A stretch of DNA of 64,000 nt from Pogonophryne albipinna (lineage: Eukaryota > Chordata > Actinopteri > Perciformes > Artedidraconidae), in the NCBI GenBank assembly GCA_028583405.1, contig JAPTMU010000122.1, positions 373,784 through 437,783 of the forward strand, in the 5' to 3' direction. The position numbers were made by a program, and so were the translations under genes. Numbering within the stretch: position 1 is the first letter of the stretch; every line of letters starts with the position of its first letter. Below the pieces are notes generated by a model that searched no databases, was not told the DNA's origin, and worked only from the letters and a program-made list of their open reading frames with translations. Positions 24,519-35,880 of this stretch are shown here, one piece after another.

Positions 24519-27500
24519 AATCTTTATTCCAGACTCAAGGTCCATATCACATACAAAAAAGACAAAACACACATCAATAAATAAGATAAAAAGCTAAAAA
24601 CAAACAGATAAAAACATAAAATCAGATAAAAACATAAAATCAGTCCAATCACAGCTAGCCACACATGCTCACGGTCTGTAGAGGCTATTGCGCCAATGTC
24701 TCCAAATCATGGAAGAGAACCGGGTAGAACTCTTCACAGGGTTAATTAAAATCGAGATAACATGATTGTTAGAATCTTCTAGGCGACACATGAATTTGTA
24801 CATTAACTTTCTTAACAGGGCTTGACAGGTAGGTACCCCCAAGTTAACAAACAGCTGGCTGGCACTGTGCCATCTAGGTACCATCAGCAGCAACCGTAAA
24901 GCATCATTGTATGCTACTTTTAGTTTGTGCATGCTTCTAGCCTTGTAGTTACTCCACAAGTGAGCCGTGTACAATGGTGTACAGAAAGCTTTAAAAAGTG
25001 ATACCTTGACATCTACAGAGCACTTGTGAAACTTACGCATTAATATGTTTGCCTGGGCATACAGTTTGCAGCGCTGTCTATGGATGTCTTTGTCATCTGT
25101 GAGATCATCAGAAATATAATGACCAAGGTACTTAATCTCACTGCACACAAGTAGAATGTTGCTACTGAGAATAAAATTAGGAAATACAGCCTTTTTATCC
25201 TCTTTGCTTCGCACAATCATGATGCTACTCTTCTTGGCGTTATACTTAATATTAAAATCAATGCCATACTGGGAACAAGTCCTCAGAAGCTGTTGTAAGC
25301 CAGCACTGCATGGGGAGAAGATGATTAAATCATCAGCATACATAAGGTGGTTGACAACAGTAACTCCGATGACACAGCCAGTTTTACACAAGTTCAGTTT
25401 CCTAGACAGATCATCCATGTACAGATTAAACAACAAAGGAGATAAAATCCCACCTTGCTTGACCCCATTACCAACATAAAAATGTTCAGACACAGTATTG
25501 CCCCACTTCACCTGCATAGTCTGATGTGCATACCAAAAGGGCTAAGATCCTTATTATGTACTTGGGTACCCCTCTCTGGCACATTTTGTCAAATAATTTG
25601 TAATGATTCAGTCTATCAAATGCCTTGGAAGCATCAATAAAACACAGAAACATGGTGGAATTATGGGCTTCTATATTTGCTATAATGTCTTTTAAAGCAA
25701 AAATACACATATCTGTGCCATGTTTTCTTTTAAAACCAAACTGGTTGTCAGCTGTGGTAATATACCTTTCCAGCCTATCCAACAGAATTTTCTCCAACAC
25801 TTTGGAGAGAATGCTAGCTAAAGCAATGGGTCTGTAATTATCAATGCCATTAATCTTCCCAGCTTTATCCTTGATGACTGGCACAAGTAGCACAGATAAC
25901 ATGGAATCTGTAAGACACCATGATTAAGGAAACCAGTAAGACACAGAGCAAGAAGAGGAGCAAGCCTAAGACTGGCATGTTTTAAGTGTTCAGCTGATAT
26001 GAGATCCGGGCCACAAGCTTTGTTATTTTCTAGATTCATTATAGTGTTGTAGACTTCCTCTGATCTAACTGTAACATTTTCAGTCGAGTCAACCTTTTCA
26101 ACCACAAATGCATCACTCTTAACACAGTTGAACAACTCATAATAGTGTTGTCGCCACAGTTCTGCGATGCTGCCTGACCCACACACTCCTTCAATGGAAG
26201 ACGGTAAGGGAGTCTTACAGCTATTTATGACTTTGACCTCTTTCCAGAAATCATAGCAACTAATTGTTGCGCAGCTTTCTGGCAAGTGAGTCAGCCCTCA
26301 TTGTGTCCTCATTTTTTTAATGAAGCGGACAGCATACTTGTATTTGGCATTAGTGGACTGTTTATGTTCAAACAAAGACCCCTGTCTCGGCCTTCCTGAT
26401 TCGGCCCACAATTTAAAAGCATCTATAGCAGCAGAGTGTAGCTCAGACACATGTTCATTCCATCCAGGTTTTATACTATGCACCTTTTTCTTACTGTTGT
26501 AAAAACCCTTACTTGAGGCATTTAACACATCAATAATAAGATCATATGTAAAACATAGATCACTACCATGCTGCACATTTTTACAGTTGGTGTCACTGCA
26601 CAGCATTGCTTCTCTAGGAATTACAACCAAGTCTAATGATTTGTCAGTGAGTGAGGTATAGTGATTAATATCCTTCTCACTTAACTTTGACCCAATCCAG
26701 CCTCCCTGTGTATGTTTTATTGTCATCAACAGATAGCACCGGAATATTTTCAACATTTAGGGTCAATACAAATGGAATGTGATCTGTAGTGGCCAACTCA
26801 TAACAAATGTCAATGTTGTCCAGAGAAGCATGTGCATCAGCTGTGCATATACAGTGATCTAGCCATGACACAGTATGCCATGGCTTCACTAATGTATGTA
26901 AAGCTTTTCTCAGGTAAAAGAGATTTACTTGACAGTATGAGATTGGTTATCATTACAAAAATGCAATAAACATTTGCCAAACAGAGATTTATCATCCGAA
27001 ATGTCAGCATTCAAGTCCCCCACTACATACACACAGGTTGTGGCATTGTCCTTAATGATACGTTAACAAATGCCATTCTATTGCGATATTCATCTTCATT
27101 TTCATATGATTCATAAGGTGTGTAAATATTTACGATAATAAATGACCTATTTTCATACTTGATCTCTATACCAATGGCCCAGTCGACGTCCAATCTACCA
27201 CTGTAACCAAGGGATCATATTTACTATTCAGAGAATCGCCACACCACCAGGTATCCTGCCATGGGCAATTTTATCACAGAGATCAGTAGTTGACTCTCCA
27301 ACTCCATGAAAATTAGCATGTAGTGTATTCAGCCTTTCCAAATCTTGCTTAGGTAACCATGTCTCTTGTAAGCACAGAATATCACATTCCTCCAACAGTT
27401 TATCAACAACCAGCCGCCTCGCTTTATCACCAGCACTGTGCCCCACACGTAGGCCACGTGTGTTATATGACACCACCCGCATCCTATTGTTTATGTACTA

Positions 27501-28696
27501 CAGTCGTTTACATCAGCAGATGCATGATTCCCGTGTTGTACAGTAGCGACCACATTGTTTGTAGTAGTGCTAACCCCCACAAGCACCCCACTATCAGGCC
27601 GTCTTGGCTCATAATAGCGTCGGACATAGGTGCCAGCTGGCCACAGCTCTGGGTCATACATTTCTGCCACTTCCTTGCATTCGGCAGTGACGTGAAATGA
27701 GCTGAACCTACTCTGTGCCGTCTCGATCTTCCGACAAGTAACTGCTCGGCCAAGTTTCTCACTCAGATACTCAGTTAGCATGTTAGCTTCTAGTTGAGGG
27801 GCAAACTTAGTGGCAAACACACTCACCATCTTTGTGATCACAACTTGTACATTAGAACTCACAGGGCCAGTTCCAACTATACCCGTTTTCTTCCTCTCCC
27901 GTTTCAGTGGCGCTTGCATTCCCCGTTGTCTTGCTACTGGCTTATGCTCAGGTGTCACCTTGCTTCTGTGTCCTTCTTTCACAACACGGGACCACAAAGG
28001 AGACTTTGGTGGCTGTGGTGTAGACACGGATCCAACAGAGCTACTGGAGCCTCCTCCAGCCACTGCTACCTCCCGGTCAGCACACACAGCTGCTGGCCGC
28101 GCTTGATTGCATGGCCTCACATACCCCGCCCCTGGGACCACGCCGGTAGATCCACAGGGCTTCTCAATTGCGGACACCCGGTCATCGATGGCCATGGTCG
28201 TCGCCCGCAGACCCTCGCAGGCATCAGTTTGTGCTTCGAGCGTTTTTTTCACACAGCACATGTCCTTATTCAGCTGTTCCAACCGCCCCAGCAATGCTGA
28301 GACATCAATGTGGTCATAAGAAACTGGTGGGAGGTCATCCAGATAGTGGGAGACGAATCTTGGTATATTCTCCCCACATTCATTTAGCACCTTCAAGCAC
28401 GCTTTTATATTGTTAGTGTCTTTCTGTGCTCCTTTGTGTGTAACACAGCGCTGCGTCGTTTGAGGACACAGCTCAAACAGTATCTTCTTCGAGGCTTCGA
28501 TCCACTCAGAGTTGAAATTGTTTGAGGCCAATAAAACAATGTCATCATGATTCAGAGTTTTCATTTTGATGACAAGGAAGTTCAAAAGTTCATCTTCCAC
28601 AATCACCTTATTATCAGTTGTTCGGTAAACTTCTGATTTAGTACGACCGGAGAAGCTGGCACCCCCACGCCAAGCTGCTGCCGCTGCTGCCGCCAT
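24519..28696 (-). mobile_element. Two-ORF LINE D
   Basis: A nearly full-length minus-strand LINE. ORF1 is intact (see 27491-28696). ORF2 begins at 27482 (MRVVSYNTRGLRVGHSAGD, ILCLQETWLPKQDLERL) and continues as an endonuclease (SWLDHCICT, TTDHIPFVLTLNVE near 26760-26880). The RT covers 25486-25902 (NYRPIALASILSKVLEKILL, FLCFIDASKAFDRLNH) and 24669-25517 (VKQGGILSPLLFNLYMDDLS, YADDLIIFSPC). ORF2 is broken by at least three frameshifts, and part of the endonuclease at 26890-27227 is out of frame. The 3' UTR ends in GGAATAAAGATTGGA at about 24520. ORF1 plus an AP-type endonuclease suggests an I/Tx1-like or related clade, unverified. Confidence 0.87.
27491..28696 (-). CDS. LINE D ORF1 protein (open)
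   Basis: An open frame of about 401 codons from MAAAAAAAWRGG (start codon 28694-28696). The frame stays open 15 codons further upstream, but those codons (MTFDQRNRSYHLLI) are OR pseudogene sequence, so I place the start at the second Met. It has an Ala-rich start, a helical middle (SALLGRLEQLNKDMCCVKK), a basic Ser/Pro-rich linker (PLWSRVVKEGHRSKV, RERKKTGIV) and a C-terminal region (VTCRKIETAQSRFSSFHV, AGTYVRRYYEPRRPDSG). LINE ORF1 proteins generally bind RNA and chaperone the element's RNP. No zinc knuckle is visible. It ends 9 bases before ORF2 starts. Confidence 0.75.
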   Translation of the reverse strand: MAAAAAAAWRGGASFSGRTKSEVYRTTDNKVIVEDELLNFLVIKMKTLNHDDIVLLASNNFNSEWIEASKKILFELCPQTTQRCVTHKGAQKDTNNIKACLKVLNECGENIPRFVSHYLDDLPPVSYDHIDVSALLGRLEQLNKDMCCVKKTLEAQTDACEGLRATTMAIDDRVSAIEKPCGSTGVVPGAGYVRPCNQARPAAVCADREVAVAGGGSSSSVGSVSTPQPPKSPLWSRVVKEGHRSKVTPEHKPVARQRGMQAPLKRERKKTGIVGTGPVSSNVQVVITKMVSVFATKFAPQLEANMLTEYLSEKLGRAVTCRKIETAQSRFSSFHVTAECKEVAEMYDPELWPAGTYVRRYYEPRRPDSGVLVGVSTTTNNVVATVQHGNHASADVNDCST

Positions 28697-29185
28697 TGCA
28701 ATCAAAAGATGATATGATCTGTTTCTCTGATCAAAAGTCAATCAGAAGCTTGGGGTAAATATTGGTGCTATAAAGAACAGAGTCAATCAACAAAGCTGCA
28801 ATGAACACGTACGTGTGGCGCAGTGGGTAGAGCGTTGGTGTTCGGATCAGGGGGGCACAGGTTCAAACCCCACTGCAGTCAGCATGTCGTTGTGTCCCTG
28901 AGACACTTCACTCCAAAGTGCTCCTGTGGGGATTGTCCACAGTATTGAGTGTGTGAGTCGCTTTGGATAAAAGTGTCTAACAAGTGACCTGTAATGTAAT
29001 GTACAAAGGCTCATGGAGGCTTTTGTGAATAACAATGATGCACACAATAGTGGAATTACTGCAGATGATCAGAACATAAACTGTAAACATGATCACAAAA
29101 TACAGATATCTATATCTCTGCACTTCCACATGGCCATCAGAAGTGATGTCACATTGAATTGAGCATCCATCAGTAATGCAGGCAG
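28697..29185 (-). pseudogene. Olfactory receptor pseudogene, N-terminal part, with SINE and LINE insertions
   Basis: Read on the minus strand from about 29185, an OR N-terminus (MDAQFNVTS) and helix 1 with several stops are followed by the helix 2 start (FTKASMSL). The SINE at 28814-29002 interrupts it at the HEPMY codons. After the SINE it continues as YVFIAALLIDS and YPKLLIDF, then a stop (TGA), SEKQIIS, and stops at 28697 where LINE D begins. It parallels HEPMYFFIAALLL and YPKLLGNFVSEKPVISY of the intact receptor at 15242, so it is a decayed close paralogue. The C-terminal half is not found at the other end of LINE D. Confidence 0.85.
28814..29002 (+). mobile_element. tRNA-derived SINE
   Basis: A 190-bp element with RNA polymerase III promoter boxes: an A box (TGGCGCAGTGGG, 28816-28827) and a B box (GGTTCAAACCC, 28860-28870). 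It has a middle region and a 3' tail GTCGCTTTGGATAAAAG (28957-28973) ending in (TAATG)n. It lies in an OR pseudogene with a short GTAC duplication at its edges. The tail is the same as that of the LINE 3' end at 32372-32414, which probably supplied its reverse transcriptase. Confidence 0.88.
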
Positions 29186-30004
29186 ATCATATGTTCACTC
29201 TCATGAACAATACCTGAACAGTCTCTCTTGCAGTAACATGCAAGCTGTGATGCAGAGTGCTAATGCTTCACACAAAGAGTGACAGACAGTGTCTGAGTCT
29301 GTGGGAGGTTTTTTATCTGACTGCTAACTCCTCTATGGATCTCATTAAACTCCATCAACACGTGAAGAGCTTCAGCAAACTGAATTGTACTGAATACAAA
29401 GGCAATGTTTGATGTAACGTGGATTGATCACGTTACTGTGAGAGTTAACTGTAAACTCAGATAAAAATGATGTAAGGAGAGGAGGGTTGGTGGAGGCTTA
29501 TTCAGGTGCCTCTTCAGGACACAGCCTTCTGCAAGAACCAGGTTTCCACCATGCATTTGTCGGTGTCACTGGACCCAATTCGCCCAGGCCAGCAACACAT
29601 ATCCAACACTACCTGTTTGGCAACGTCAACAGCGGAGTTGGCGATAATCTGGATAATATGCTGTAGGAAACTCTACCTCCTTATCCCTAGCAATTGTTGA
29701 GGAACATATTTCCTAGGCCCATACCTTTGACCCAGTTGATCATTTCCTACTCCCCTCACCGAGCACAGGCCTGCAACCTTAGCCCTAGATTCCACCGGGT
29801 CCGTCTGCGGCGTTACGGCCGCGTTACGGCAATCGCGGCCACTCTAGTCAATGGGTGCAAATTCCACCCACACGCGGCGCGTTACGGCTCAGAAGCATCC
29901 CAGAAGCGTCTCGGCGCAGGGCTCCTCTAAAATTAGGATGAATCCTATTTTTGACGCGACGCAGCCGTAACGTATGTCGGGCAGGCAGGAAGTGGAACGT
30001 TCAG
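29186..30004. other. Non-coding; CpG-rich repeat at about 29780-29990
   Basis: No gene is supported. From CTAGATTCCACCGGGTCCGT to about 29990 the sequence is unusually CpG-rich, with repeated GCGTTACGGC motifs. This looks like a DNA-transposon-type dispersed repeat rather than a host promoter, because no transcript structure follows. Confidence 0.45.
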
Positions 30005-30462
30005 AGCATATACACAACTCATTTTGCAGACCCTATCCCTCCGTAGTCTTTCAAGTAGGAGGAGAAATGCCAGCGTTCTCCATCTGGTTTACAGGCACTG
30101 TGTAAATTATATATATAGAATAATTATGATGATGAATGCATTTTTTTAAATGGGTTCAAAGCAGAGACCACATTTCACTGTGTGCTTTTTAAATGTATTT
30201 GTGACCAATAAAGAGGTTTTTATCCTCCAATTAAACATATACAATACTTTGTGCAATATACCCTCCTACTGCTACTTTTACTAACATGGCGTACATGTCT
30301 GTTATATTGTTTTTGACCTATTGTGTTATTAATGACGTGTGCATACTTAGCCATTCTTTTATTTGTTTCTTGACCTTACCTGCACGATCTGCTGTTCATG
30401 AACATTTCCCACGATGCGGGAACGAATAAAGGACTTCTGGTTCTGATGCAATGAGATATGTA
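30005..30462 (+). repeat. Dispersed repeat R, copy b, left part
   Basis: Matches 61208-61665 from CACAACTCATTTTGCAGACC to TTCTGATG and a diverged ATGAGAT. The match then stops and resumes at 36243. The intervening 5.8 kb is absent from the copy at 61.2 kb. Confidence 0.88.
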
Positions 30463-30501
30463 GCTTAGCGCAAGTTCAATCAGGAAGACCAATATCCTCT
30501 G

Positions 30502-31100
30502 GTGTTACACGTCACTTCAATACTCTCTCCTCTCTCATTAAGTGATCAGGGGCGTTACTCCCCGGCTAGCCAATCATACGCACCCCTAACCCCTTTAAAT
30601 CTGCTCTTCCCTCTCCGTCAGTTGTCATTTCAGGTGTCCAACGCGCAAGCAGCAACAGGGCTTCGTCCCAGCTCCAGGCATATATTCATCAGCTCCGCAG
30701 TTTGCGGATTAAGCTACAGGCGGCCCAGTCTGCTAGAGGTTCCAGCCGGCCGACCCGCAAACCCCGGACGCGGGAAGGAAAAGACAGGAAATCGGGCTCC
30801 ACGGAAGTTCCTCCGGCTAATGGAAATGGCCTACTTCACGCAACAATTGACTCACGCCGTCAGTCTCATCGAGAGGACATCACTGGCATCAGGGCCGCGC
30901 AAATGCGGCGCTTCCGGCTTCACGCAGGACGGGCCCTCATCGCATGCGAAGCTTTACCCATTCTGGCTTCAACCACAACCCCTCCTGCAGGCAGGCAGGG
31001 CTTAAGCTACATCCCATTGAAGCTACTTCCTCCTGCGCCTCACCTCTAAAACAGGCGTCAGGGTAGCGCTGGCAAGAGGAAGTTGCAACAAATTCACGAG
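30502..31100 (+). other. Unrecognised CpG-rich open region in the insertion leader
   Basis: Two overlapping plus-strand frames stay open here (167 and 115 codons). One contains a basic, Arg/Ser-rich stretch (RIKLQAAQSARGSSRPTRKP). I do not recognise a domain. Both may be chance frames in GC-rich repeat DNA. The AAG/GTGAGT at about 31489 looks like a splice donor but has no supported exon. Confidence 0.25.
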
Positions 31101-31504
31101 AATGTTCGTTATATTGTTATGACATTAGGGTCATGCAGAGTGAGATCGCTACCCCTTTAAGAGAGGGGCGTGGCGCGTGCATGTGTGCGTGGGTATGGTA
31201 TAGCGAGCGAGCGGGATACATGTTTTCTAGAAGAAAAACGAGGGCAGCAGAAAAAGGATTGGTCTGTGATCTTGCAAATCTATCTTGCGAAACAGAAGAG
31301 CTAAATAAATGCAACGACCTCCCAAGAAGAGCTCGCCTCTCTCCAGTCTTTCCGAATAATGGGTTATTGGACCCGAAGCGTGTTGCTTCTGACGACAGAG
31401 AGTCATCCCCCCCCTGTTTCCTCGACTACGGTCTGGGAGCCGACAGGAAGTTCAACAATATGCATTGCTACCTTTAGTTCAGGATTAAGGTGAGTTCCAG
31501 GCAG

Positions 31505-31660
31505 TGTTGGGCGTAACGTGTTACAGTATGGAGTTTCAGTAACGTATTACTTTGCGTACGAAGTAATGTAACGCATTACTAATGCAGTTCGGGTAATTAC
31601 TACCCATTACAATGCTCAGTAACTAACGCAGTTTCAAGCTTCAACACAGTGTTACCTGAA
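31505..31660. mobile_element. hAT-like miniature repeat
   Basis: Begins CAGTGTTGGGCGTAACGTGT and carries repeated GTAACGCATTAC-type motifs, characteristic of an abundant vertebrate miniature element with CAGTGTTGGG ends. The right end is degraded. Confidence 0.6.
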
Positions 31661-32034
31661 ATGAATGGTGTTTCGTAGGGCTTCTTTTCCTCAATGACAA
31701 TTCCTGATTGCTTACACATTTATTATCACACTCGCTGGATCTAACACTAGCGTCCCTCCATCATCCTCACTTCAGATGATAGAAGACGGTCTTAATCACT
31801 CAATCAGCTCATCAGCATCTATGACTCATTCTGGCGCACTTAACTGCTAGCTAAGCTAGACTATATCACGGGTCATGTCTCAGTATTTAACAAAGTGTAT
31901 GTCTTTTTCTGCGTGCATCCTGCACTTCATTCATATTCTCGAGTTCATGCTCACTTGGCTCGTGTCAATCCAGGTTATGATATCATGCATCACGTACGCC
32001 AGCTAACAGCTTTCGTGCATTACTTGTCTACATC

Positions 32035-32612
32035 TCCCTCTTCGCCCGGACATCGGCTCGTGCTGCCAATCCAAGATCTCTTCAGTATACCCATGGTAAA
32101 TATGCATATAACTGGTGGTGGCGTCTTAATAGCATATCAGCTTACACACCTTCCGGCGCAGACTGAAAACTCATCTCTTTCGACTCCACTTCGAGCGATA
32201 GAATTACTAACAATGAACTGCTAACAGAGCACTTATATCCTAATAAAGGACTGGCTTATCTATAGCCAGTTGAGTAGCACTTGAAATGTTTGGCTCTATG
32301 AAACCTGATGTACTTATATGATTCTGTTTTCTTCAAGGTTGTGTCTTCCTGGTCGATTGTACTTATTGTAAGTCGCTTTGGATAAAAGCGTCAGCCAAAT
32401 GTAATGTAATGTAATATCAGGGCTTTCATTCAGATAGGTGCTGCCAATCAAGGCATTTCTCCCTCATCCCTGCAACTCGGACGGTGGTCCTCCTCCGCCT
32501 TCATATCCCACATTCGCCCGGACATCAGTGCGTGCCGGCTATCCAAGGTCTCAAACACTAAACTTGGTAATTATGCCTATAACTGGTGGTGGTTTCATAG
32601 CACATCAGCATG
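32035..32612 (+). repeat. Diverged direct repeat pair before the satellite
   Basis: A block of about 95 bp at 32038-32130 (TTCGCCCGGACATC, then ATATAACTGGTGGTGG) recurs at 32511-32606 with substitutions. The LINE 3' end lies between the two copies. Confidence 0.75.
32131..32414 (+). mobile_element. LINE 3' end with (TAATG)n tail
   Basis: The end of a LINE ORF2 (RRLKTHLFRLHFER-like codons near 32160-32195) is followed by a 3' UTR, GTCGCTTTGGATAAAAG (32372-32388) and TAATG repeats. The tail is shared with the SINE at 28814. Confidence 0.75.
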
Positions 32613-32635
32613 TAGACGTGTCACTGTGTTCATGT

Positions 32636-35600
32636 TTAACCCTGCACGTCAGGTTGTGACCTCCGGGTCTGCGTTATGTTTAACCCTGCGTGTGCAGGTT
32701 GCGGCCAGTGGGACTGCGTTATGTTTAACCCTGCGTGTGCAGGTTGCGGCCAGTGGGTCTGCGTTATGTTTAACCCTGTGTGTGCAGGTTGCGGCCAGTG
32801 GGTATGCGTTATGTTTAACCCTGCGTGTGCAGGTTACGGCCAGTGGGTCTGCGTTATGTTTAACCCTGCGAGTGCAGGTTGCGGCAAGTGGGGCTGCGTT
32901 ATGTTTAACCCTGCGTGTGCAGGTTGCGGCCAGTGGGTCTGCGTTATGTTTAACCCTGCGAGTGCAGGTTGCGGCAAGTGGGGCTGCGTTATGTTTAACC
33001 CTGCGTGTGCAGGTTGCGGCCAGTGGGACTGCGTTATGTTTAACCCTGCGAGTGCAGGTTGCGGCAAGTGGGTCTGCGTTATGTTTAACCCTGCGTGTGC
33101 AGGTTGCGGCCAGTGGGTCTGCGTTATGTTTAACCCTGCGTGTGCAGGTTGCGGCCAGTGGGACTGCGTTATGTTTAACCCTGCGTGTGCAGGTTGCGGC
33201 CAGTGGTTCTGCGTTAGGTTTAACCCTGCGAGTGCAGGTTGCGGCCAGTGGGTCTGCGTTATGTTTAACCCTGAGTGTGCAGGTTGCGGCCAGTAGGTCT
33301 GCGTTATGTTTAACCCTGCGAGTGCAGGTTGCGGCCAGTGGGTCTGCGTTATGTTTAACCCTGCGTGTGCAGGTTGCGGCCAGTGGGTCTGCGTTATGTT
33401 TAACCCTGTGTGTGCAGGTTGCGGCCAGTGGGTATGCGTTATGTTTAACCCTGCGTGTGCAGGTCACGGCCAGTGGGTCTGCGTTATGTTTAACCCTGCG
33501 TGTGCAGGTTGCGGCCAGTGGGTCAGCGTTATGTTTAACCCTGCGAGTGCAGGTTGCGGCAAGTGGGGCTGCGTTATGTTTAACCCTGCGAGTGCAGGTT
33601 GCGGCAAGTGGGTCTGTGTTATGTTTAACCCTGCGTGTGCAGGTTGCGGCCAGTGGGTCTGCGTTAGGTTTAACCCTGCGAGTGCAGGTTGCGGCCAGTG
33701 GGTCTGCGTTATGTTTAACCCTGAGTGTGCAGGTTGCGGCCAGTAGGTCTGCGTTATGTTTAACCCTGCGAGTGCAGGTTGCGGCCAGTGGGTCTGCGTT
33801 ATGTTTAACCCTGCGTGTGCAGTTTGCGGCCAGTGGGTCTGCGTTATGTTTAACCCTGCGTGTGCAGGTTGCGGCCAGTGGGGCTGCGTTATGTTTAACC
33901 CTGCAAGTGCAGGTTGCGGCCAGTGGGTCTGCGTTATGTTTAACCCTGCGTGTGCAGGTTGCGGCCAGTGGGTCTGCGTTATGTTTAACCCTGCGTGTGC
34001 AGGTTGCGGCCAGTGGGTCTGCGTTATGTTTAACCCTGCGTGTGCAGGTTGCGGCCAGTGGGTCTGCGTTATGTTTAACCCTGCGAGTGCAGGTTGCGGC
34101 CAGTGGGTCTGCGTTATGTTTAACCCTGCAAGTGCAGGTTGCGGCCAGTGGGTCTGTGTTAGGTTTAACCCTGCGAGTGCAGGTTGCGGCCAGTGGGTCT
34201 GCGTTATGTTTAACCCTGCGAGTGCAGGTTGCGGCCAGTGGGTCTGCGTTATGTTTAACCCTGCGTGTGCAGGTTGCGGCCAGTGGGTCTGCGTTATGTT
34301 TAACCCTGCGTGTGCAGGTTGCGGCCAGTGGGTCTGCGTTATGTTTAACCCTGCGTGTGCAGGTTGCGGCCAGTGGGTCTGCGTTATGTTTAACCCTGCG
34401 AGTGCAGGTTGCGGCCAGTGGGTCTGCGTTATGTTTAACCCTGCAAGTGCAGGTTGCGGCCAGTGGGTCTGCGTTATGTTTAACCCTGCGAGTGCAGGTT
34501 GCGGCCAGTGGGTCTGCGTTATGTTCAACCCTGCGAGTGCAGGTTGCGGACAGTGGGTCTGCGTTAGGTTTAACACTGCAAGTGCAGGTTGCGGCCAGTG
34601 GGTCTGCGTTATGTTTAACCCTGTGTGTGCAGGTTGCGGCCAGTGGGTCTGCATTATGTTTAACCCTGTGTGTGCAGGTTGCGGCCAGTGGGTCTGCGTT
34701 ATGTTTAACCCTGCGTGTGCAGGTTGCGGCCAGTGGGTCTGCGTTATGTTTAACCCTGCGTGTGCAGGTTGCGGCCAGTGGTTATGCGTTATGTTTAACC
34801 CTGCGTGTGCAGGTTGCGGCCAGTGGGTCTGCGTTAGGTTTAACCCTGCAAGTGCAGGTTGCGGCCAGTGGGTCTGCGTTATGTTTAACCCTGCGAGTGC
34901 AGGTTGCGGCCAGTGGGTCTGCGTTATGTTTAACCCTGGGAGTGCAGGTTGCGGCCAGTGGGTCTGCGTTATGTTTAACCCTGCGAGTGCAGGTTGCGGC
35001 CAGTGGGTCTGCGTTATGTTTAACCCTGCGTGTGCAGGTTGCGGCCAGTGGGTCTGCGTTATGTTTAACCCTGCGAGTGCAGGTTGCGGCCAGTGGGTCT
35101 GCGTTAGGTTTAACCCTGCGAGTGCAGGTTGCGGCCAGTGGGTCTGCGTTATGTTTAACCCTGGGAGTGCAGGTTGCGGCCAGTGGGTCTGCGTTATGTT
35201 TAACCCTGGGTGCAGGTTGCGGCCAGTGGGTCTGCGTTATGTTTAACCCTGCAAGTGCAGGTTGCGGCCAGTGGGTCTGCGTTATGTTTAACCCTGCGAG
35301 TGCAGGTTGCGGCCAGTGGGTCTGCGTTAGGTTTAACCCTGCGAGTGCAGGTTGCGGCCAGTGGGTCTGCGTTATGTTTAACCCTGCAAGTGCAGGTTGC
35401 AGCCAGTGGGTCTGCGTTATGTTTAACCCTGCGTGTACAGGTTGCGGCCAGTGGGTCTGCGTTATGTTTAACCCTGCGTGTGCAGGTTGCGGCCAGTGGG
35501 TCTGCGTTATGTTTAACCCTGGGTGCAGGTTGCGGCCAGTGGGTCTGCGTTATGTTTAACCCTGCAGTGCAGGTTGCGGCCAGTGGGTCTGCGTTAGGTT

Positions 35601-35880
35601 TAACCCTGCGAGTGCAGGTTGCGGCCAGTGGGTCTGCGTTATGTTTAACCCTGCAAGTGCAGGTTGCAGCCAGTGGGTCTGCGTTATGTTTAACCCTGCG
35701 TGTACAGGTTGCGGCCAGTGGGTCTGCGTTATGTTTAACCCTGCGTGTGCAGGTTGCGGCCAGTGGGTCTGCGTTATGTTTAACCCTGGGTGTGCAGGTT
35801 GCGGCCAGTGGGTCTGCGTTATGTTTAACCCTGCAAGTGCAGGTTGCAGCCAATGGGTCTGCGTCATGTTTAACCCTGCA
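32636..35880 (+). repeat. 45-bp satellite array, about 72 units
   Basis: The unit is GTTTAACCCTGCGTGTGCAG followed by GTTGCGGCCAGTGGGTCTGC and GTTAT, 45 bp in total. Units vary at a few fixed positions (TGTG/AGTG, CCAG/CAAG, GGTCT/GGACT/GGGCT). Variant units recur at set distances: a unit pair with CAGTAGGTCT lies at 33291 and 33741 (10 units apart), a GGTATGCG pair at 32801 and 33431 (14 units), and a TTGCAGCC pair at 35397 and 35664 (6 units less 3 bp). Three units near 35205, 35518 and 35562 carry 1-2-bp deletions. Since 45 is divisible by 3, long frames (977 codons on plus, 396 on minus) stay open by periodicity. Confidence 0.97.

Noticed and set aside
28814..28885. Functional tRNA gene
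   Set aside because: A and B boxes are present but the sequence continues into a SINE body and LINE-type tail, and no cloverleaf with a proper anticodon stem is evident.
30502..31005. Novel 167-residue protein gene in the CpG-rich leader
   Set aside because: No recognisable domain, overlapping frame of similar quality and repeat-like context; kept only as an unassigned open region.
32626..35559. A 977-codon plus-strand frame and long minus-strand frames over the 45-bp array
   Set aside because: All frames are open only because the period is a multiple of three; no start context, splice signal or domain supports a protein.
32636..35880. CRISPR-like array appearance of the 45-bp repeats
   Set aside because: Units are directly adjacent with no unique spacers, and the genome is a vertebrate.
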